Positions 42,500-56,064 of a DNA stretch of 64,000 nt are shown one piece after another. Made by a program: the position numbers and the translations under genes. How positions within the stretch are numbered: the stretch's first letter is position 1; each line of letters starts with the position of its first letter. The notes beneath the pieces were generated by a model. It was not told the origin of the DNA, searched no databases, and saw nothing but the letters and a program-made list of their open reading frames with translations. The DNA comes from Mycolicibacterium komossense (GTDB taxonomy: Bacteria; Actinomycetota; Actinomycetes; Mycobacteriales; Mycobacteriaceae): NCBI RefSeq assembly GCF_025822605.1, contig NZ_JACKTY010000014.1, positions 62,112 to 126,111 on the forward strand, read 5' to 3'.

Positions 42500-44118
42500 T
42501 GGCGCCAGCGAAGGACCTGCGACTACCCGGCTCGATCGCCGAGATCAAAGCCAGTCCGCCTGGTCCGAAGATCGGGGCATTCTTCGACCTCGACGGCACC
42601 CTGGTCGCCGGATTCACCGGCGTCATCCTCACCCAGGAGCAGTTCCGTAGCGGCGAACTCGGCCTCAGCGACATGATCGGCATGGTCCAGGCTGGCCTCA
42701 ACCACCAGTTGGGGCGCTCGGAATTCGACGACCTGATCAATCAGGCCGCCAAGGTGTCGCGCGGCCGGTCGCTCAGCGATATGGACCAGGTCGGCGAGCG
42801 ATTGTTCAAGGACAAGATCGAGGCCAGGGTTTACCCGGAGATGCGCGATCTGGTGCACGCCCATCTGGCCCGTGGGCACACGGTGTGCCTGAGCTCCTCG
42901 GCGCTGACGATCCAGGTCGAGCCGGTGGCGCGGTTCCTCGGCATCCCGAACACGTTGACCAACAAATTCGAGGTCGACGGCGACGGGCTGTTGACCGGTG
43001 GCATCGTGAAGCCGATCCTGTGGGGGCCCGGAAAGGCCAACGCCGTCCAGAAATTCGCGGCCGAACGCGGTATCGACCTCAAAGACAGTTACTTCTACGC
43101 CGACGGTGACGAAGACGTCGCGTTGATGTACCTGGTTGGGAATCCGCGGCCGACGAACCCCGAGGGCAAGATGGCCGCCGTCGCCAACCGGCGTGGTTGG
43201 CCGATCCTGAAGTTTTCCAGCCGGTCAGGTACCGGAATTTCGGGTCCGCTGCGAACTTTGGCTGGAATAGGAACGATGTTGCCGGTCGCCGCCGGCGCGG
43301 TGGGCTGGGGGTTGCTGACCCGCAATCGGCGGCGTGGGGTGAACTTCTTCACCACCAACTGGTCGCAGCTTCTGCTGGCCGCCAGCGGGGTGAATGTCAA
43401 CGTGCTCGGTGCCGAGAACCTTACCGCCGCGCGACCCGCGGTCTTCATCTTCAACCATCGCAACAACTTCGACCCGTTCATCACGGGCTCGTTGATCCGC
43501 GACAACTTCACCTCGGTCGGGAAGAAGGAGCTGGAGAAGGATCCGATTGTGGGGACCATCGGCAGGGTGATGGATGCGGCATTCATCGACCGCGACGATC
43601 CGAAGGCCGCTGTCGAAGGCTTGCGCAAGATCGAGGAACTTGCGAAGAAGGGCTTGTCGGTGATGATAGCCCCGGAGGGTACGCGGCTGGACACCGTCGA
43701 GGTCGGCCCGTTCAAGAAAGGGCCATTCCGGATCGCAATGGCCGCCGGGATCCCGATCGTTCCCGTCGTCATCCGGAACGCCGAGGTGATTGCCGCCAAA
43801 GACTCGACCAGTATGAATCCCGGAACGGTGGATGTTGCTGTCTTCCCGCCTATTTCGGTAGGAGACTGGACATCGGAGAACCTCGAAGAACGCATCGCCG
43901 CGGTACGTCAGTTGTATCTAGACGCACTCAGTGAGTGGCCCGTAGACGACCTACCCACGGCCGCCCTGTATTCGAAGACCCCGGCCGGGAAGTCACCCGA
44001 GAAGAAGGTGCCTGCCAAGAAAGCGCAGGGCGCGAGAGCCGCCACGAAAAGGGCTCCAGCCAAGAAGGTTCCGGCCAAGAAGGCAACTGAGAAGAAACCG
44101 CCGAGGGGCCGACCGTGA
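42499..44118 (+). CDS. plsC: Bifunctional HAD-phosphatase / 1-acylglycerol-3-phosphate acyltransferase PlsC
   Basis: A 539-residue fusion. Residues 20-245 are a HAD-IB hydrolase ([12 protein letters not shown] nucleophile Asp, SSSALTI motif, [13 protein letters not shown]). Residues 275-480 are the acyltransferase with [10 protein letters not shown] (HxxxxD) near 320 and PEGTRLD near 393. The enzyme makes phosphatidic acid from lysophosphatidic acid, and the HAD part may hydrolyse a phosphate. From about 490 the tail is a Lys/Ala/Pro repeat ([10 protein letters not shown] ... [14 protein letters not shown]), histone-H1-like. Start overlaps WS/DGAT; GTGA overlap with plsB2. Corresponds to Rv2483c. 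Confidence 0.95.
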   Translation: MAPAKDLRLPGSIAEIKASPPGPKIGAFFDLDGTLVAGFTGVILTQEQFRSGELGLSDMIGMVQAGLNHQLGRSEFDDLINQAAKVSRGRSLSDMDQVGERLFKDKIEARVYPEMRDLVHAHLARGHTVCLSSSALTIQVEPVARFLGIPNTLTNKFEVDGDGLLTGGIVKPILWGPGKANAVQKFAAERGIDLKDSYFYADGDEDVALMYLVGNPRPTNPEGKMAAVANRRGWPILKFSSRSGTGISGPLRTLAGIGTMLPVAAGAVGWGLLTRNRRRGVNFFTTNWSQLLLAASGVNVNVLGAENLTAARPAVFIFNHRNNFDPFITGSLIRDNFTSVGKKELEKDPIVGTIGRVMDAAFIDRDDPKAAVEGLRKIEELAKKGLSVMIAPEGTRLDTVEVGPFKKGPFRIAMAAGIPIVPVVIRNAEVIAAKDSTSMNPGTVDVAVFPPISVGDWTSENLEERIAAVRQLYLDALSEWPVDDLPTAALYSKTPAGKSPEKKVPAKKAQGARAATKRAPAKKVPAKKATEKKPPRGRP

Positions 44119-46499
44119 CGGACCGCACCGACACCTCGGATGATCTACCCACGTTCAACAGCACCGACGACGCGCTGGTGTTGGCATCGGTGTCGTCGCC
44201 GGCGGAACTGGATCTACTGAACGACTGGCTGCGTGATCAGCGGCGTTCCCATCCCGATGCGAACGTGGCCGTTCTCGAGCTGCCTGGTGACGAACCGCCC
44301 CCGGCTGTCGTCGCTCAGCTCGTGGAGGAGCTTGAAGCGGGGGAGGACCGGTCTGTGGTGCCGGTTCGGGTGTTCTGGGTGCCCGCCGGGTTGCCGACCC
44401 GGGTCAAGGTGGTGGGGTGGCTCGCCGGCCGCGACACCTACCGGCCGCCGGAACTACTGCAGAAACGGATCTTGCGCAAGGATCCGTCCCGGGCGAAGGT
44501 CGTTGCCGGGGAGCCGGCCACAGTGGCCGAGCTACGCCGGCAGTGGCAGGACACGACGGTGGGGGAGAGCCCCCGCGAATTCGCCCGGTTCGTTCTGCGC
44601 AGGGCCAGCCTGGCTATCGAACGCATCGAGTATCGACTGCTGGGGCCGGAGTACAAATCGCCGCGCCTGGTCAAACCGGAGATGTTGGAATCGTCGCGGT
44701 TTCGTGAAGGGCTGGTACAGATTCCGGGCAGCAGCGTCGAAGAGGCGGGCAAGATCCTCGATGAGCTGGCCACTGGCTGGAGCCGATTCTCCGTCGACCT
44801 GATCCCGACTCTGTCGCGGCTGATCTACAGTCGGGGCTTCGAACCCAACATCGACTACGACGACCAACAGGTCGACGCGATGCGCCAGGCGCTGGAAACC
44901 CATCCCGCCGTCATGCTCTGGTCGCACCGGTCCAACCTGGACAGCGCGGTGCTGGCCGTCGCGCTGCAGGAGAACCAACTACCGCGAGCCAACCTGTTCG
45001 CGGGCATCAATATGTCGTTCGGATTGATGGGCCCGCTGCTGCGGCGCTCCGGCGTGATCTTCATCCGGCGCGGGACCGGCGGTTCCGACCCGCTCTACAA
45101 GTACTCCCTCAAGGAATACGTCGGATATCTGGTCGCCAAGCGGTTCAACCTCAGCTGGTCAATCGAGGGAACCCGCTCGCGCACCGGAAAGATGTTGCCG
45201 CCCAAGCTCGGTCTGCTCAGTTACGTCGCGGACGCATATCTCGACGGCCGGAGCGAGGACATCCTGCTGCAACCCGTGTCGATCAGCTTCGACCAGCTGC
45301 ACGAGACGGCCGAGTACGCCGCCTACGCCCGTGGCGGCGAGAAGACTCCCGAGGGTGTCGGCTGGCTGTACAACTTCATCAAGGCCCAAGGGGAACGGAA
45401 CTTCGGCAAGATCTATGTCCGCTTCCCGGAAGCGGTCTCGATGGCCCAGTATCTCGGTGAGCCCGGCGGTGAGATGGCCACCGACGCGAACGCCAAACGG
45501 CTGGCCCTGCAGAAGATGGCTTTCGAAGTGGCGTGGCGCATCCTGGGGGCGACCCCCATCAACGCCACCGGTCTGGTGGCGGCACTGCTGTTGACCACGC
45601 ACAACGCGGCTCTGACGCTGGATCAGGTGCATCACACGCTGCAGGATTCGCTGGACTATCTGGAGCGCAAACAGACCCCGATGACCGGCAGCGCGTTGCG
45701 GCTGCGCAGCACCGACGGTGTTCGGTCCGCGCTGGATGCACTGTCGAACCGGCACCCGGTCACCCGGGTGGACGGCGGCCGTGAATCGGTCTGGCAGATC
45801 GCCCCCGAACAGGAACACGAGGCGGCGTTCTACCGCAACACGATCATCCATGCGTTTCTCGAGACGTCAATCGCCGAACTGGCCCTGGCTTACGCCCGAC
45901 GAGCCGAGGGTGACCGGCTCGAAGCGTTCTGGTGGCAGGCGATGCGGCTACGTGACCTGCTGAAGTTCGATTTCTATTTCGCCGACTCGGCCGCGTTCCG
46001 TGAGCACCTCGCCGAAGAGATGGCGTGGCAAGACGACTGGGAGTCCCACGTCGCGGCGGGCGGTGAGGAGATCGACGCACTGTTACACGACAAGCGGCCG
46101 CTGATGGCACACGCGATGCTGCGACCGTTCTTCGAGGCCTATGAGATCGTCGCCGACGTGCTACGTGACGCGCCATCCGAGATCGAGGAAAAGGAGCTCA
46201 CCAACCGTGCGCTCGGCGTCGGGCGGCAGTACGTCGCCCAGACCCGGGTACGCAGCAATGAGTCGGTGTCAGCGCTGCTGTTCGCCACCGCCCGGCAGGT
46301 CGCGGCGGATCAGCACCTGCTCGAACCTGGCGACGACCTCGCCGCTCGGCGCAAAGCGTTCCTGACCGAGCTGCGCGGAATTCTCGACGATATGGATTGG
46401 GTGCACGTGATGTCGAGCCGGCAGTTCACCGAGCGGGAGATGCGTTCCCGGAGCCGGTCGAACGGCCACACGGCCAGGGCGCAAACGCTGGATGGGTGA
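44115..46499 (+). CDS. plsB2: Glycerol-3-phosphate acyltransferase PlsB2
   Basis: A 794-residue membrane-associated enzyme acylating position 1 of glycerol-3-phosphate. The acyltransferase motifs are [12 protein letters not shown] (HxxxxD) near 268, [13 protein letters not shown] near 313, and [12 protein letters not shown] near 350. It starts at GTG 44115 within GTGA, overlapping plsC. It corresponds to Rv2482c in length and context. It closes the operon; the next gene is convergent. Confidence 0.95.
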   Translation: MTDRTDTSDDLPTFNSTDDALVLASVSSPAELDLLNDWLRDQRRSHPDANVAVLELPGDEPPPAVVAQLVEELEAGEDRSVVPVRVFWVPAGLPTRVKVVGWLAGRDTYRPPELLQKRILRKDPSRAKVVAGEPATVAELRRQWQDTTVGESPREFARFVLRRASLAIERIEYRLLGPEYKSPRLVKPEMLESSRFREGLVQIPGSSVEEAGKILDELATGWSRFSVDLIPTLSRLIYSRGFEPNIDYDDQQVDAMRQALETHPAVMLWSHRSNLDSAVLAVALQENQLPRANLFAGINMSFGLMGPLLRRSGVIFIRRGTGGSDPLYKYSLKEYVGYLVAKRFNLSWSIEGTRSRTGKMLPPKLGLLSYVADAYLDGRSEDILLQPVSISFDQLHETAEYAAYARGGEKTPEGVGWLYNFIKAQGERNFGKIYVRFPEAVSMAQYLGEPGGEMATDANAKRLALQKMAFEVAWRILGATPINATGLVAALLLTTHNAALTLDQVHHTLQDSLDYLERKQTPMTGSALRLRSTDGVRSALDALSNRHPVTRVDGGRESVWQIAPEQEHEAAFYRNTIIHAFLETSIAELALAYARRAEGDRLEAFWWQAMRLRDLLKFDFYFADSAAFREHLAEEMAWQDDWESHVAAGGEEIDALLHDKRPLMAHAMLRPFFEAYEIVADVLRDAPSEIEEKELTNRALGVGRQYVAQTRVRSNESVSALLFATARQVAADQHLLEPGDDLAARRKAFLTELRGILDDMDWVHVMSSRQFTEREMRSRSRSNGHTARAQTLDG

Positions 46500-46546
46500 A
46501 GCCGCCCAGGCCGCCCCGTCGATCGCCGGCGCGTTGACCGCGACGG

Positions 46547-48175
46547 TTAGCCGAGGGCGCCGGCTTCCATTGCAGCGGGCCAACTTCCGTAGGAGCTGAT
46601 GTCCTTCCCGCTTGCGGCCGCCGTGCCGTCGCAGCCGAACGCGGTTCGCCAGGTGCCGTCGGCGAATTCGACCTTGCCGAGCTGCATCGGCGCGGGTAGA
46701 GCCGCCAGGAATATGCCGAGGGCGGCCGGTGACAGCACCCAGCGATGCCCGTACAGGGACGCCCCGGCAGCATCGTCGGGGACCCGTCCGATCGCGGGTT
46801 TGACGGGCGTGGTGTCCAGTACCGACATCCGGTAGCGCGCTGCGGTGTTCAGCTCACCGGCCCACCGGGCGCCCAAGTCGGTGAGCTGATGCACCAACGG
46901 ACCTCCGCGAAGATGGGCACCGAACACGATCAGCTCTGTGTTCGCCGCAACTGTGAGCGGCCAGGCGTGCTGTGGTGCTTGGACATTCATCACCAGGGCG
47001 GCGATGTCGAGAGCCACTGCGTCGTCGAACGCGCGGCCGAGGATCGTCACGCCGAACTGTGCGTCGCCGGCCTTGCCTGCGGGCACCGAGACGCCACACA
47101 TATCGAACAGATTGCAGAAGTTGGTGTAAGTGCCCATCTTCGAGTTCACGCCGACGGGATCGGCGGCCACCTCGTCGAGGCGCGGGTGGGTCGGTGCGGT
47201 GGGCACCATCATCGCGTCAGCTCCGGCTAGGAGGGCCATCGCCGTGCGTCGCAGGTCCTTGACCTCCCGCAGGTCGCGAACCAGCCGATGCGCCGGGATG
47301 CCACGGGCGCCGGTGACGATGCCGGCAACCACCGGATCGAGGGCGGCATCCTGATGTGCATCGATGAATTCGCCTACAGCAGCGTATCGTTCGCTCACCA
47401 GCGCGCCCTCATACAGCAATGTGGCGGCGGCCAGGAATGGGGCGATCTCGACCGTGACGATCTGCGCACCTGCCTCGGACAGCCGGCCGACGGCGTCGCC
47501 GAACGCCTTCTGCCAGGTTGCATCGAGGCCGGGTAGTTCGTCGGGTATCGCTACGACAGGTCGGGGTGGCGCGGCGAGCGCGGTGTCTGCCGGCCACGGC
47601 CGGGCTGCGGCGCCCCCAGCCATCGCCGCCATGGCCCGGTTCGCCAGCTCCAGGTCGGCGGCGAAAATCGTGACGCAGTCATAGGATTCGCAGGCCGGAA
47701 CGACGCCGTCGGTGCTGATGACCCCGAGGGTCGGTTTGATCCCGACGATGCCCTGCAGTCCGGCGGGCACCCGACCCGATCCCGCGGTGTCGGTCCCGAT
47801 GGCGATATCGGCCTCGCCCAGTGCGACGGCGACGGCCGAACCGGAGCTGGATCCGCCGCTGATGTAATCCGGACGCCTGCTGTCGGATACCGCACCGTAA
47901 GGGGATCGGCTGCCGACCAGGCCGGTGGCGAACTGGTCCAGATTTGTCTTACCGAGCACGACCGCACCCGCTGCTCGCAGCGCGGCGACTGCGGGTGCAT
48001 CAGCGCTGGGTTGGTAGGCGAATTCCGGGCATCCGGCGGTGGTGGGCAGACCGGCGACGTCGACGTTGTCCTTGACCGCCAGTCGGATACCGGCCAGCGA
48101 ACCTGCGGCCGCGCTGCTCTGCGCGAGAGCGGCATCGACCTCTGCCTGTGGTCGGCGGCTGATCCAGACGGCCAT
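46547..48175 (-). CDS. atzF: Allophanate hydrolase-like amidase (AtzF type)
   Basis: A 542-residue amidase-signature enzyme. The Lys of the triad is in RLAVKDNVDVAG near residue 34, the cis-Ser in ISGGSSSGSAVAVAL near 107 and the nucleophile Ser in IGTDTAGSGRVPAGL near 132. The C-terminal 115 residues (ELIVFGAHLRGGPLVHQLTDLG ... YGHRWVLSPAALGIFLAALP) match the extra domain of allophanate hydrolases, which split allophanate to CO2 and ammonia after urea carboxylation. No urea carboxylase is in the window. It is convergent with plsB2 and divergent from the SSB gene. Confidence 0.88.
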   Translation of the reverse strand: MAVWISRRPQAEVDAALAQSSAAAGSLAGIRLAVKDNVDVAGLPTTAGCPEFAYQPSADAPAVAALRAAGAVVLGKTNLDQFATGLVGSRSPYGAVSDSRRPDYISGGSSSGSAVAVALGEADIAIGTDTAGSGRVPAGLQGIVGIKPTLGVISTDGVVPACESYDCVTIFAADLELANRAMAAMAGGAAARPWPADTALAAPPRPVVAIPDELPGLDATWQKAFGDAVGRLSEAGAQIVTVEIAPFLAAATLLYEGALVSERYAAVGEFIDAHQDAALDPVVAGIVTGARGIPAHRLVRDLREVKDLRRTAMALLAGADAMMVPTAPTHPRLDEVAADPVGVNSKMGTYTNFCNLFDMCGVSVPAGKAGDAQFGVTILGRAFDDAVALDIAALVMNVQAPQHAWPLTVAANTELIVFGAHLRGGPLVHQLTDLGARWAGELNTAARYRMSVLDTTPVKPAIGRVPDDAAGASLYGHRWVLSPAALGIFLAALPAPMQLGKVEFADGTWRTAFGCDGTAAASGKDISSYGSWPAAMEAGALG

Positions 48176-48355
48176 CCGACAAACCTAGTGGTCGACAGGT
48201 ATTTGTGCGACTCCACAGTTGCGACTTTGTCCACAGGCCCGCGGGCCGTGGCGATGGATCGACGATCTCTGTCCCCAGTCCGGAGATGAATGGCATCAGC
48301 GGCACCGCAGAGATGCCGCGATCGGAATGCACACCACGACAGAAGGAACGCAGCG

Positions 48356-48874
48356 ATGTTCGAAACACCATTGACCGTGATCGGGAGAATCGTCACCGAC
48401 CCGCAGCGCCGCCGCGTCGGCGAACAGGAGGTGATGAAGTTCCGGGTGGCCAGCAACGCGCGGCGCCGCACCGGCGACGGCAGCTGGGAGGCGGGGAACT
48501 CGCTGTTCGTCACGGTGAACTGCTGGGGCAAGCTCGCCACCGGGGTCGGTGCCAGCCTCGCCAAGGGCGACGCGGTGATCGTCGTCGGGCAGGTCTACAC
48601 CAGCGAATACGAAGACCGAGAGGGTGTCCGGCGGTCATCGATGGAGTTGCGGGCAAGCGCGGTCGGGCCGGACCTATCTCGCTACATCGCGAAGATCGAG
48701 AAGCACGGCCAGCCAGGAGTCGCCGCCGCAACACCCGTCGGCGCACCCGGCGGAACATCTGAGGGCGCTGACGCTGTTGACTGTGCCGAGGACGATCGGG
48801 CGGACGGGTCCCACGGGGATGTCCAAGATGGTCCCGGCGATGACGCACGACGGGCGCTGCCACTGTCGGCTTGA
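48356..48874 (+). CDS. ssbB: Single-stranded DNA-binding protein paralog (Rv2478c-like)
   Basis: A 172-residue protein with an OB fold at residues 1-110 (FETPLTVIGRIVTDPQRRRVG, FRVASNARRR, NSLFVTVNCWGKLATGVGASL, GDAVIVVGQVYTSEYEDREG). Beyond this is an acidic Gly/Asp-rich tail lacking the clear DDEIPF-like tip of the main SSB; it ends ARRALPLSA. It is therefore the second actinobacterial SSB, often linked to competence or stress rather than replication. ATG 48356 has GAAGGA upstream. It precedes ettA as in M. tuberculosis. Confidence 0.9.
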   Translation: MFETPLTVIGRIVTDPQRRRVGEQEVMKFRVASNARRRTGDGSWEAGNSLFVTVNCWGKLATGVGASLAKGDAVIVVGQVYTSEYEDREGVRRSSMELRASAVGPDLSRYIAKIEKHGQPGVAAATPVGAPGGTSEGADAVDCAEDDRADGSHGDVQDGPGDDARRALPLSA

Positions 48875-49000
48875 TGCGGATACCCGCTCTGGTCTGAATT
48901 CCGGGCTCCTCATGCCTCGTACCTCGGCACTGCGTCACCCGCCTAGGATGGTGCCCGAGTTACACCGAATTTATGCAGACCAGAAAGGCGACACTGCGGC

Positions 49001-50674
<1,674 letters not shown>

Positions 50675-50728
50675 TGTGGTCGGCTGCGTGCCAACGGCGG
50701 CACGCAGCCGAGTCAGGGAGCGGTTCGT

Positions 50729-53700
50729 ATGGCAGTGAATCCAGGGTCAACTGATGTCGACGGTGCGGTCGGCGGGGTGCAACTCGACCCCGCGACCCTC
50801 GATGACCTCAGCCGGGCCTATCTCGACACCTATCGGGGGCCACACAGTGATGCCCCGGGGGCCGAGGCGGACGCCATGGATACCGGCCCGCTGCGTCGTG
50901 TCGACGCAGACCTCGTGCCCGCGGCTCTGGTCACCGCGCAGTACACCCTGGCTCATCGGCGGCGCTCCGGCGAGACGAGCGTGGCGGTGTACGCCACCGA
51001 CGATCCAGCAGGCTTCGGGCCCGCGCTGCAGGTGGTGACCGAAAACGCCCCGTTGCGGACGGACGCCTCCTTGCTGATGGACTCTGTCACCGTGCTGCTG
51101 CACCGCCTCGGAGTGGCCTACCTCGCGGTGATGAACCCCGTGCTGCGGGTGCTGCGCAACCCGGACGGGGACCTGCTCGACGTGTCCAGCGCCGGCCAGG
51201 ATGCCGTTCTGGGCGACGGTAGCCCCGGTCAGACATTTGAAACCTGGATCCACGTGCAGCTCTCCCCGTCGGTGGATCGCACGGCGCTCGCCGAGGTGCA
51301 GCGGCTGCTGCCCGACGCCCTCGCGGATGCGCGCCAGGTCGCCATCGACTCGGCAGCGATGACCAGCACAGTGCAGAGTCTCGCCGACGAGATCGACGCC
51401 GATCAGGGCTCACGTTTCCCGGGTCCGGATCGCACCGATGTCGCGAACTTGTTGCGCTGGCTGGCAGACGGGCATTTCGTGCTCCTGGGCTCACAGTCGT
51501 GCCCGGTGCGCGACGGGCAGGCGACGGTCGACCGGTCCAGCCGGCTAGGTGTGCTGCGACTGCACCAAGGTGTGCTGCCTGAGCTGACCGATTCCAGCGA
51601 TCTGCTGGTGTTGGCGCAGGCCACCATTCCGAGCTTCCTGCGCCACGGCGCGTCCCCCTACATCGTGGTGGTTCGTGAAAGCCCGGGTGACGACACGGCG
51701 ATTGAGCACCGCTTCGTCGGGTTGTTCACAGTCGCCGCGATGAATGCGAACGTGTTGGAGATTCCGCTGATCTCGCGACGGGTCCAGGAAGCCCTCGAGC
51801 TGGCGGCCAAGGATCCGAGCCACCCCGGCCAGCTGCTGCTCGACATCATCCAGACGGTGCCGCGTTCGGAGCTGTTTGCGCTCAGCGCCCACGAATTGCT
51901 GGATATGGCAATGGCTGTGGTCGATCTGGGCTCCCGCCGGCGGGCGCTGCTGTTCATGCGGGCCGACCAGCTCGGTCATTTCGTCTCCTGCCTGGTGTAC
52001 CTCCCTCGCGACCGCTACACCACCGCGGTTCGCCTGGAGATGCAGGACATCCTGCTGCGCGAGCTCAGCGGCGTCAGCCTCGAATACACCGCTCGGGTCA
52101 GCGAATCCCCCTGGGCGCTGGTGCATTTCACGGTCCGGCTGCCGGTCGGCTCGCGTCAACAGGATATCGACGTTTCCCTGGCCAACGAGACCCGCATTCA
52201 GCGCCTGCTGACCGAAGCGGCCAGAACCTGGGGCGACCGGCTGATCGGCGCGGTACTGGGTGGTTCCATCGGCCAGGTCGAGGCCGAGCACTACGCGCGC
52301 GCCTTCCCCGAGGTCTACAAGCAGGCCGTTTCGCCAGTGGCCGCCATCGACGACATCGCCATCATCGAGGAACTCGACGACGATTCGGTCAAGTTGGTGT
52401 TCTCCGAGGGCGGCGAGGACGGAACCTCGCAGCTGACCTGGTATCTGGGTGGGCGTTCGGCGTCGCTGAGCCAGCTGCTGCCGATGTTGCAGTGCATGGG
52501 TGTCGTCGTGCTCGAAGAGCGGCCGTTCACCGTGGTGCGCCCCGACGGTCTGCCGGTCTGGATCTACCAGTTCAAGATCGCGCCGCACCGCAGTGTTCAG
52601 GACGTCGAGCCGGGGCCGGCCCGTGACGAGCTGGCCCGCCGGTTCGCCGACGCCGTCACCGCGATCTGGCAGGGCCGCGTCGAAATCGACCGGTTCAACG
52701 AGCTGGTCCTGCGGGCCGGTCTGACCTGGCAGCAGGTCGTGATCCTGCGGGCTTACGCGAAGTACCTGCGGCAGGCTGGTTTTCCCTACAGCCAGTCGCA
52801 TATCGAGTCCGTGCTCAACGAGAATGCGGGCACCGCGCGCTCTCTCGTCGACTTGTTCGAAGCTCTGTTTGATCCGGAGCCGGCTCCCAACGGCCGTGAC
52901 GCGCAACGGGCCGCTGCAGCCGTCGCGGCGGATATCGACGCACTGGTCAGCCTCGATACCGACCGCTGCCTGCGCGCGTTCGCAGCCCTGGTCCAGGCCA
53001 CTCTGCGAACCAATTACTTTGTGACGCGCCCGGATTCGGCCCGGAGCCAGAACGTGCTGTCGATCAAGCTGAACCCCGGCCTGATCGACGAACTTCCGCT
53101 GCCGCGGCCGAGATTCGAGATCTTCGTGTACTCGCCCCGTGTCGAGGGTGTGCATCTGCGGTTCGGCCCGGTGGCCCGTGGCGGACTGCGCTGGTCGGAC
53201 CGGCGCGAAGATTTCCGCACCGAGATCCTCGGACTCGTCAAGGCGCAGGCCGTCAAGAACGCCGTCATCGTGCCCGTCGGCGCCAAAGGTGGATTCGTCG
53301 TCAAGCGCCCACCGGTGCTCACCGGTGACGCCGCCGCCGACCGGGAGGCAACCCGCACCGAGGGTGTCGCCTGCTACAAGCTGTTCATCGCAGGGTTGCT
53401 CGACGTCACCGACAACGTCGACCAGAGCAATGGTCTGGTGGTCACCCCCGCGGACGTGGTTCGGCGCGACGGCGACGACGCCTACCTCGTGGTGGCGGCC
53501 GACAAAGGCACCGCCACGTTCTCCGATATCGCCAACGACGTCGCGAAGTCCTACGGCTTCTGGCTCGGTGACGCCTTCGCCTCCGGCGGATCGGTCGGCT
53601 ATGACCACAAAGCGATGGGGATCACCGCCAGAGGCTGCTGGGAGAGCGTCAAACGCCACTTCCGTGAGATGGGCGTCGACACGCAGTCGGAAGACTTCAC

Positions 53701-55627
53701 CGTCGCCGGGGTCGGCGATATGAGCGGTGACGTCTTCGGCAACGGCATGCTGTTGTCCAAACACATCCGGCTCGTCGCGGCGTTCGATCATCGGCACTTC
53801 TTCCTCGACCCCAACCCGGATGCTGCCATCTCGTGGGCGGAACGGCGACGGCTGTTCGAGCTCCCGAGGTCCAGCTGGGATGACTACGACAAATCGTTGA
53901 TCAGCGCGGGTGGTGGCGTCTTCAGTCGCGAGCAGAAGACCATCCCGCTGAGCCCCGAGGTCCGGGCCGCGCTGGGCATCGACGCGGATGTGACCGAGTT
54001 GTCGCCGCCGAAATTGGCCAGTGCGATCCTGCGGGCCCCGGTCGACCTGTTCTACAACGGCGGCATCGGCACCTACTTCAAGGCGGAGAACGAGTCCGAT
54101 GCGGCCGTCGGCGACCGTGCCAACGACGCGGTCCGGGTCAACGCAAATCAGGTGCGCGCCAAGGTGATCGGCGAGGGTGGCAACCTCGGCATCACGCCGC
54201 TGGGCCGGATCGAGTTCGAGCTCAACGGTGGACGGTGCAACACCGACGCCCTGGACAACTCCGCGGGCGTGGACTGCTCCGATCACGAGGTCAACATCAA
54301 GATCCTCATCGATGCGATGGTGACCGCGGGCAAGGTCAAGCCGGCCGATCGGACGAACCTGCTGCTGTCGATGACCGACGAGGTCGGCGAGCTGGTGCTC
54401 AAAGACAACCGCGATCAGAACGATCTGATGGGCACCAGCCGGGCCAACGCAGCGAGCCTGCTCAACGTGCATGCCAGCCAGATCAGGAATCTGGTGGCGA
54501 CGCGTGGGCTCAACCGCGCACTCGAGGCGCTGCCGACGGAGAAGGAGTTCCGGCGCCGCCAAGAACTCGGCTTGGGGTTGACCTCACCAGAACTCGCGAC
54601 GCTGATGGCACACGTCAAACTCGCGCTCAAAGATGACATCCTGGCCACCGATCTGCCCGATCAGGAAGTCTTCGCGTCCAGGCTGCCGCGTTACTTTCCG
54701 ACTCGGATGCAGGAGTTGTTCGGTCCCGACATCCGCTCGCATCAGCTGCGCCGGGAAATAGTCACCACCATGCTGGTCAACGACCTCGTCGATACCGGAG
54801 GCATCACCTACGCGTTCCGGGTTGCCGAGGACGTGGGCGTCGGGCCGGTGGACGCGGTGCGGACCTTCGTCGCCACCGACGCCATCTTCGGCGTGGGTGA
54901 CGTGTGGCGGCGGATCCGGGCGGCCAGCGAGGAAAATGGCCTGCCGGTTCATGTTTCAGACCGGATGACGCTGGACCTGCGCCGCCTGATCGACCGGGCC
55001 GGCCGCTGGCTGCTCAACTACCGACCGCAGCCATTGGCGGTCGGCGCCGAGATCAACCGGTTCGCGGCCAAGGTCGCCAAGCTGACCCCGCACATGTCTG
55101 AATGGCTGCGCGGGGCTGATCGCGAGATCGTCGAGAAGGAAGCCGGCGAGTTCGCCTCCTTCGGTGCACCGCAGGATCTGGCTTACACGGTGGCGACCGG
55201 CCTTTACCAGTACAGCCTGCTCGACATCATCGACATCGCCGACATCCTCGAACGGGACGAGGCCGAGGTCGCCGACACCTACTTCACGTTGATCGACCAC
55301 CTCGGCACGGACGCGCTGCTGGTTGCGGTGTCGAGGCTGCCGCGTGATGACCGTTGGCATTCGTTGGCGCGCCTGGCCATTCGCGACGATATCTATGGAT
55401 CGTTGCGGGCGCTGTGCTTCGACGTGCTGGCGGTCGGTGAACCGGACGAGAACGGTGAAGAGAAGATCGCCGAGTGGGAGCACACCAACGGGTCGCGCGT
55501 CGCGCGGGCCCGTCGGACCCTGGGGGAGATCTACGCCGACGACGAGCGCGACCTGGCCACGTTATCCGTCGCAGCACGGCAGCTGCGCAGCATGGCGCGG
55601 ACGAGCGGGACGAGGTCCAACGGTTGA
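50729..55627 (+). CDS. gdh: NAD-specific glutamate dehydrogenase, large (about 180 kDa) type
   Basis: A 1632-residue L_180-class enzyme that deaminates glutamate to 2-oxoglutarate. The long N-terminal regulatory region (ACT-like repeats) runs to about 700. The catalytic domain begins near 790 ([21 protein letters not shown] split) with [12 protein letters not shown] and [14 protein letters not shown], the latter holding the substrate Lys, and [16 protein letters not shown] near 990 in the Rossmann part. A helical C-terminal domain of about 350 residues follows. In mycobacteria the homolog (Rv2476c) is tied to nitrogen control through GarA. Starts at ATG 50729, 54 bases after ettA. Confidence 0.96.
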   Translation: MAVNPGSTDVDGAVGGVQLDPATLDDLSRAYLDTYRGPHSDAPGAEADAMDTGPLRRVDADLVPAALVTAQYTLAHRRRSGETSVAVYATDDPAGFGPALQVVTENAPLRTDASLLMDSVTVLLHRLGVAYLAVMNPVLRVLRNPDGDLLDVSSAGQDAVLGDGSPGQTFETWIHVQLSPSVDRTALAEVQRLLPDALADARQVAIDSAAMTSTVQSLADEIDADQGSRFPGPDRTDVANLLRWLADGHFVLLGSQSCPVRDGQATVDRSSRLGVLRLHQGVLPELTDSSDLLVLAQATIPSFLRHGASPYIVVVRESPGDDTAIEHRFVGLFTVAAMNANVLEIPLISRRVQEALELAAKDPSHPGQLLLDIIQTVPRSELFALSAHELLDMAMAVVDLGSRRRALLFMRADQLGHFVSCLVYLPRDRYTTAVRLEMQDILLRELSGVSLEYTARVSESPWALVHFTVRLPVGSRQQDIDVSLANETRIQRLLTEAARTWGDRLIGAVLGGSIGQVEAEHYARAFPEVYKQAVSPVAAIDDIAIIEELDDDSVKLVFSEGGEDGTSQLTWYLGGRSASLSQLLPMLQCMGVVVLEERPFTVVRPDGLPVWIYQFKIAPHRSVQDVEPGPARDELARRFADAVTAIWQGRVEIDRFNELVLRAGLTWQQVVILRAYAKYLRQAGFPYSQSHIESVLNENAGTARSLVDLFEALFDPEPAPNGRDAQRAAAAVAADIDALVSLDTDRCLRAFAALVQATLRTNYFVTRPDSARSQNVLSIKLNPGLIDELPLPRPRFEIFVYSPRVEGVHLRFGPVARGGLRWSDRREDFRTEILGLVKAQAVKNAVIVPVGAKGGFVVKRPPVLTGDAAADREATRTEGVACYKLFIAGLLDVTDNVDQSNGLVVTPADVVRRDGDDAYLVVAADKGTATFSDIANDVAKSYGFWLGDAFASGGSVGYDHKAMGITARGCWESVKRHFREMGVDTQSEDFTVAGVGDMSGDVFGNGMLLSKHIRLVAAFDHRHFFLDPNPDAAISWAERRRLFELPRSSWDDYDKSLISAGGGVFSREQKTIPLSPEVRAALGIDADVTELSPPKLASAILRAPVDLFYNGGIGTYFKAENESDAAVGDRANDAVRVNANQVRAKVIGEGGNLGITPLGRIEFELNGGRCNTDALDNSAGVDCSDHEVNIKILIDAMVTAGKVKPADRTNLLLSMTDEVGELVLKDNRDQNDLMGTSRANAASLLNVHASQIRNLVATRGLNRALEALPTEKEFRRRQELGLGLTSPELATLMAHVKLALKDDILATDLPDQEVFASRLPRYFPTRMQELFGPDIRSHQLRREIVTTMLVNDLVDTGGITYAFRVAEDVGVGPVDAVRTFVATDAIFGVGDVWRRIRAASEENGLPVHVSDRMTLDLRRLIDRAGRWLLNYRPQPLAVGAEINRFAAKVAKLTPHMSEWLRGADREIVEKEAGEFASFGAPQDLAYTVATGLYQYSLLDIIDIADILERDEAEVADTYFTLIDHLGTDALLVAVSRLPRDDRWHSLARLAIRDDIYGSLRALCFDVLAVGEPDENGEEKIAEWEHTNGSRVARARRTLGEIYADDERDLATLSVAARQLRSMARTSGTRSNG

Positions 55628-56064
55628 GTGATGGAGCGGCACCCGGTCTGGCCAAGACCGGCTTTGTCGCACCCGTTCCGGTGCGGTGGTCGGATATCGA
55701 CATGTACCAGCATGTCAACCACGCCACCATGGTCACCATGCTCGAAGAGGCGCGGATTCCGTTCCTCGCCGAGGCGTTCGGTGCCGACATCACCACCACC
55801 GGGCTGCTGATCGCCGAGGTGAAAGTGGCCTACAAGGGCCAGCTGCGACTGGTCGACTCCCCTCTGCAGGTGACGATCTGGGTCAACCGGCTGCGCGCGG
55901 TGGACTTCACACTCGGGTACGAGGTGCGCTCGGTGAACGCCGATCCGCAGTCGAAGCCGGCCGTGATAGCCGAGACGCAACTCGCGGCCTTCGACATCGA
56001 TGAGCAACGGTTGGTGCGGTTGTCGCCGCACCACCGGGAGTATCTCGAGCAGTGGTTGAGGTAG
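55624..56064 (+). CDS. Acyl-CoA thioesterase, 4HBT family (Rv2475c-like)
   Basis: A 146-residue hot-dog thioesterase. [25 protein letters not shown] carries the catalytic Asp of the 4-hydroxybenzoyl-CoA thioesterase family (D-x4-HVNH), and [28 protein letters not shown] completes the fold. I chose TTG 55624, whose TTGA overlaps the gdh stop, as it gives the family-size protein; no ATG fits. It is also overlapped by the next gene, so three genes are coupled. Confidence 0.9.
   Translation: MSDGAAPGLAKTGFVAPVPVRWSDIDMYQHVNHATMVTMLEEARIPFLAEAFGADITTTGLLIAEVKVAYKGQLRLVDSPLQVTIWVNRLRAVDFTLGYEVRSVNADPQSKPAVIAETQLAAFDIDEQRLVRLSPHHREYLEQWLR

Noticed and set aside
51545..54562. 1005-codon minus-strand open frame
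   Set aside because: It is a shadow of the glutamate dehydrogenase gene, produced by high GC at third positions; His/Gln/Arg-rich with no domain.
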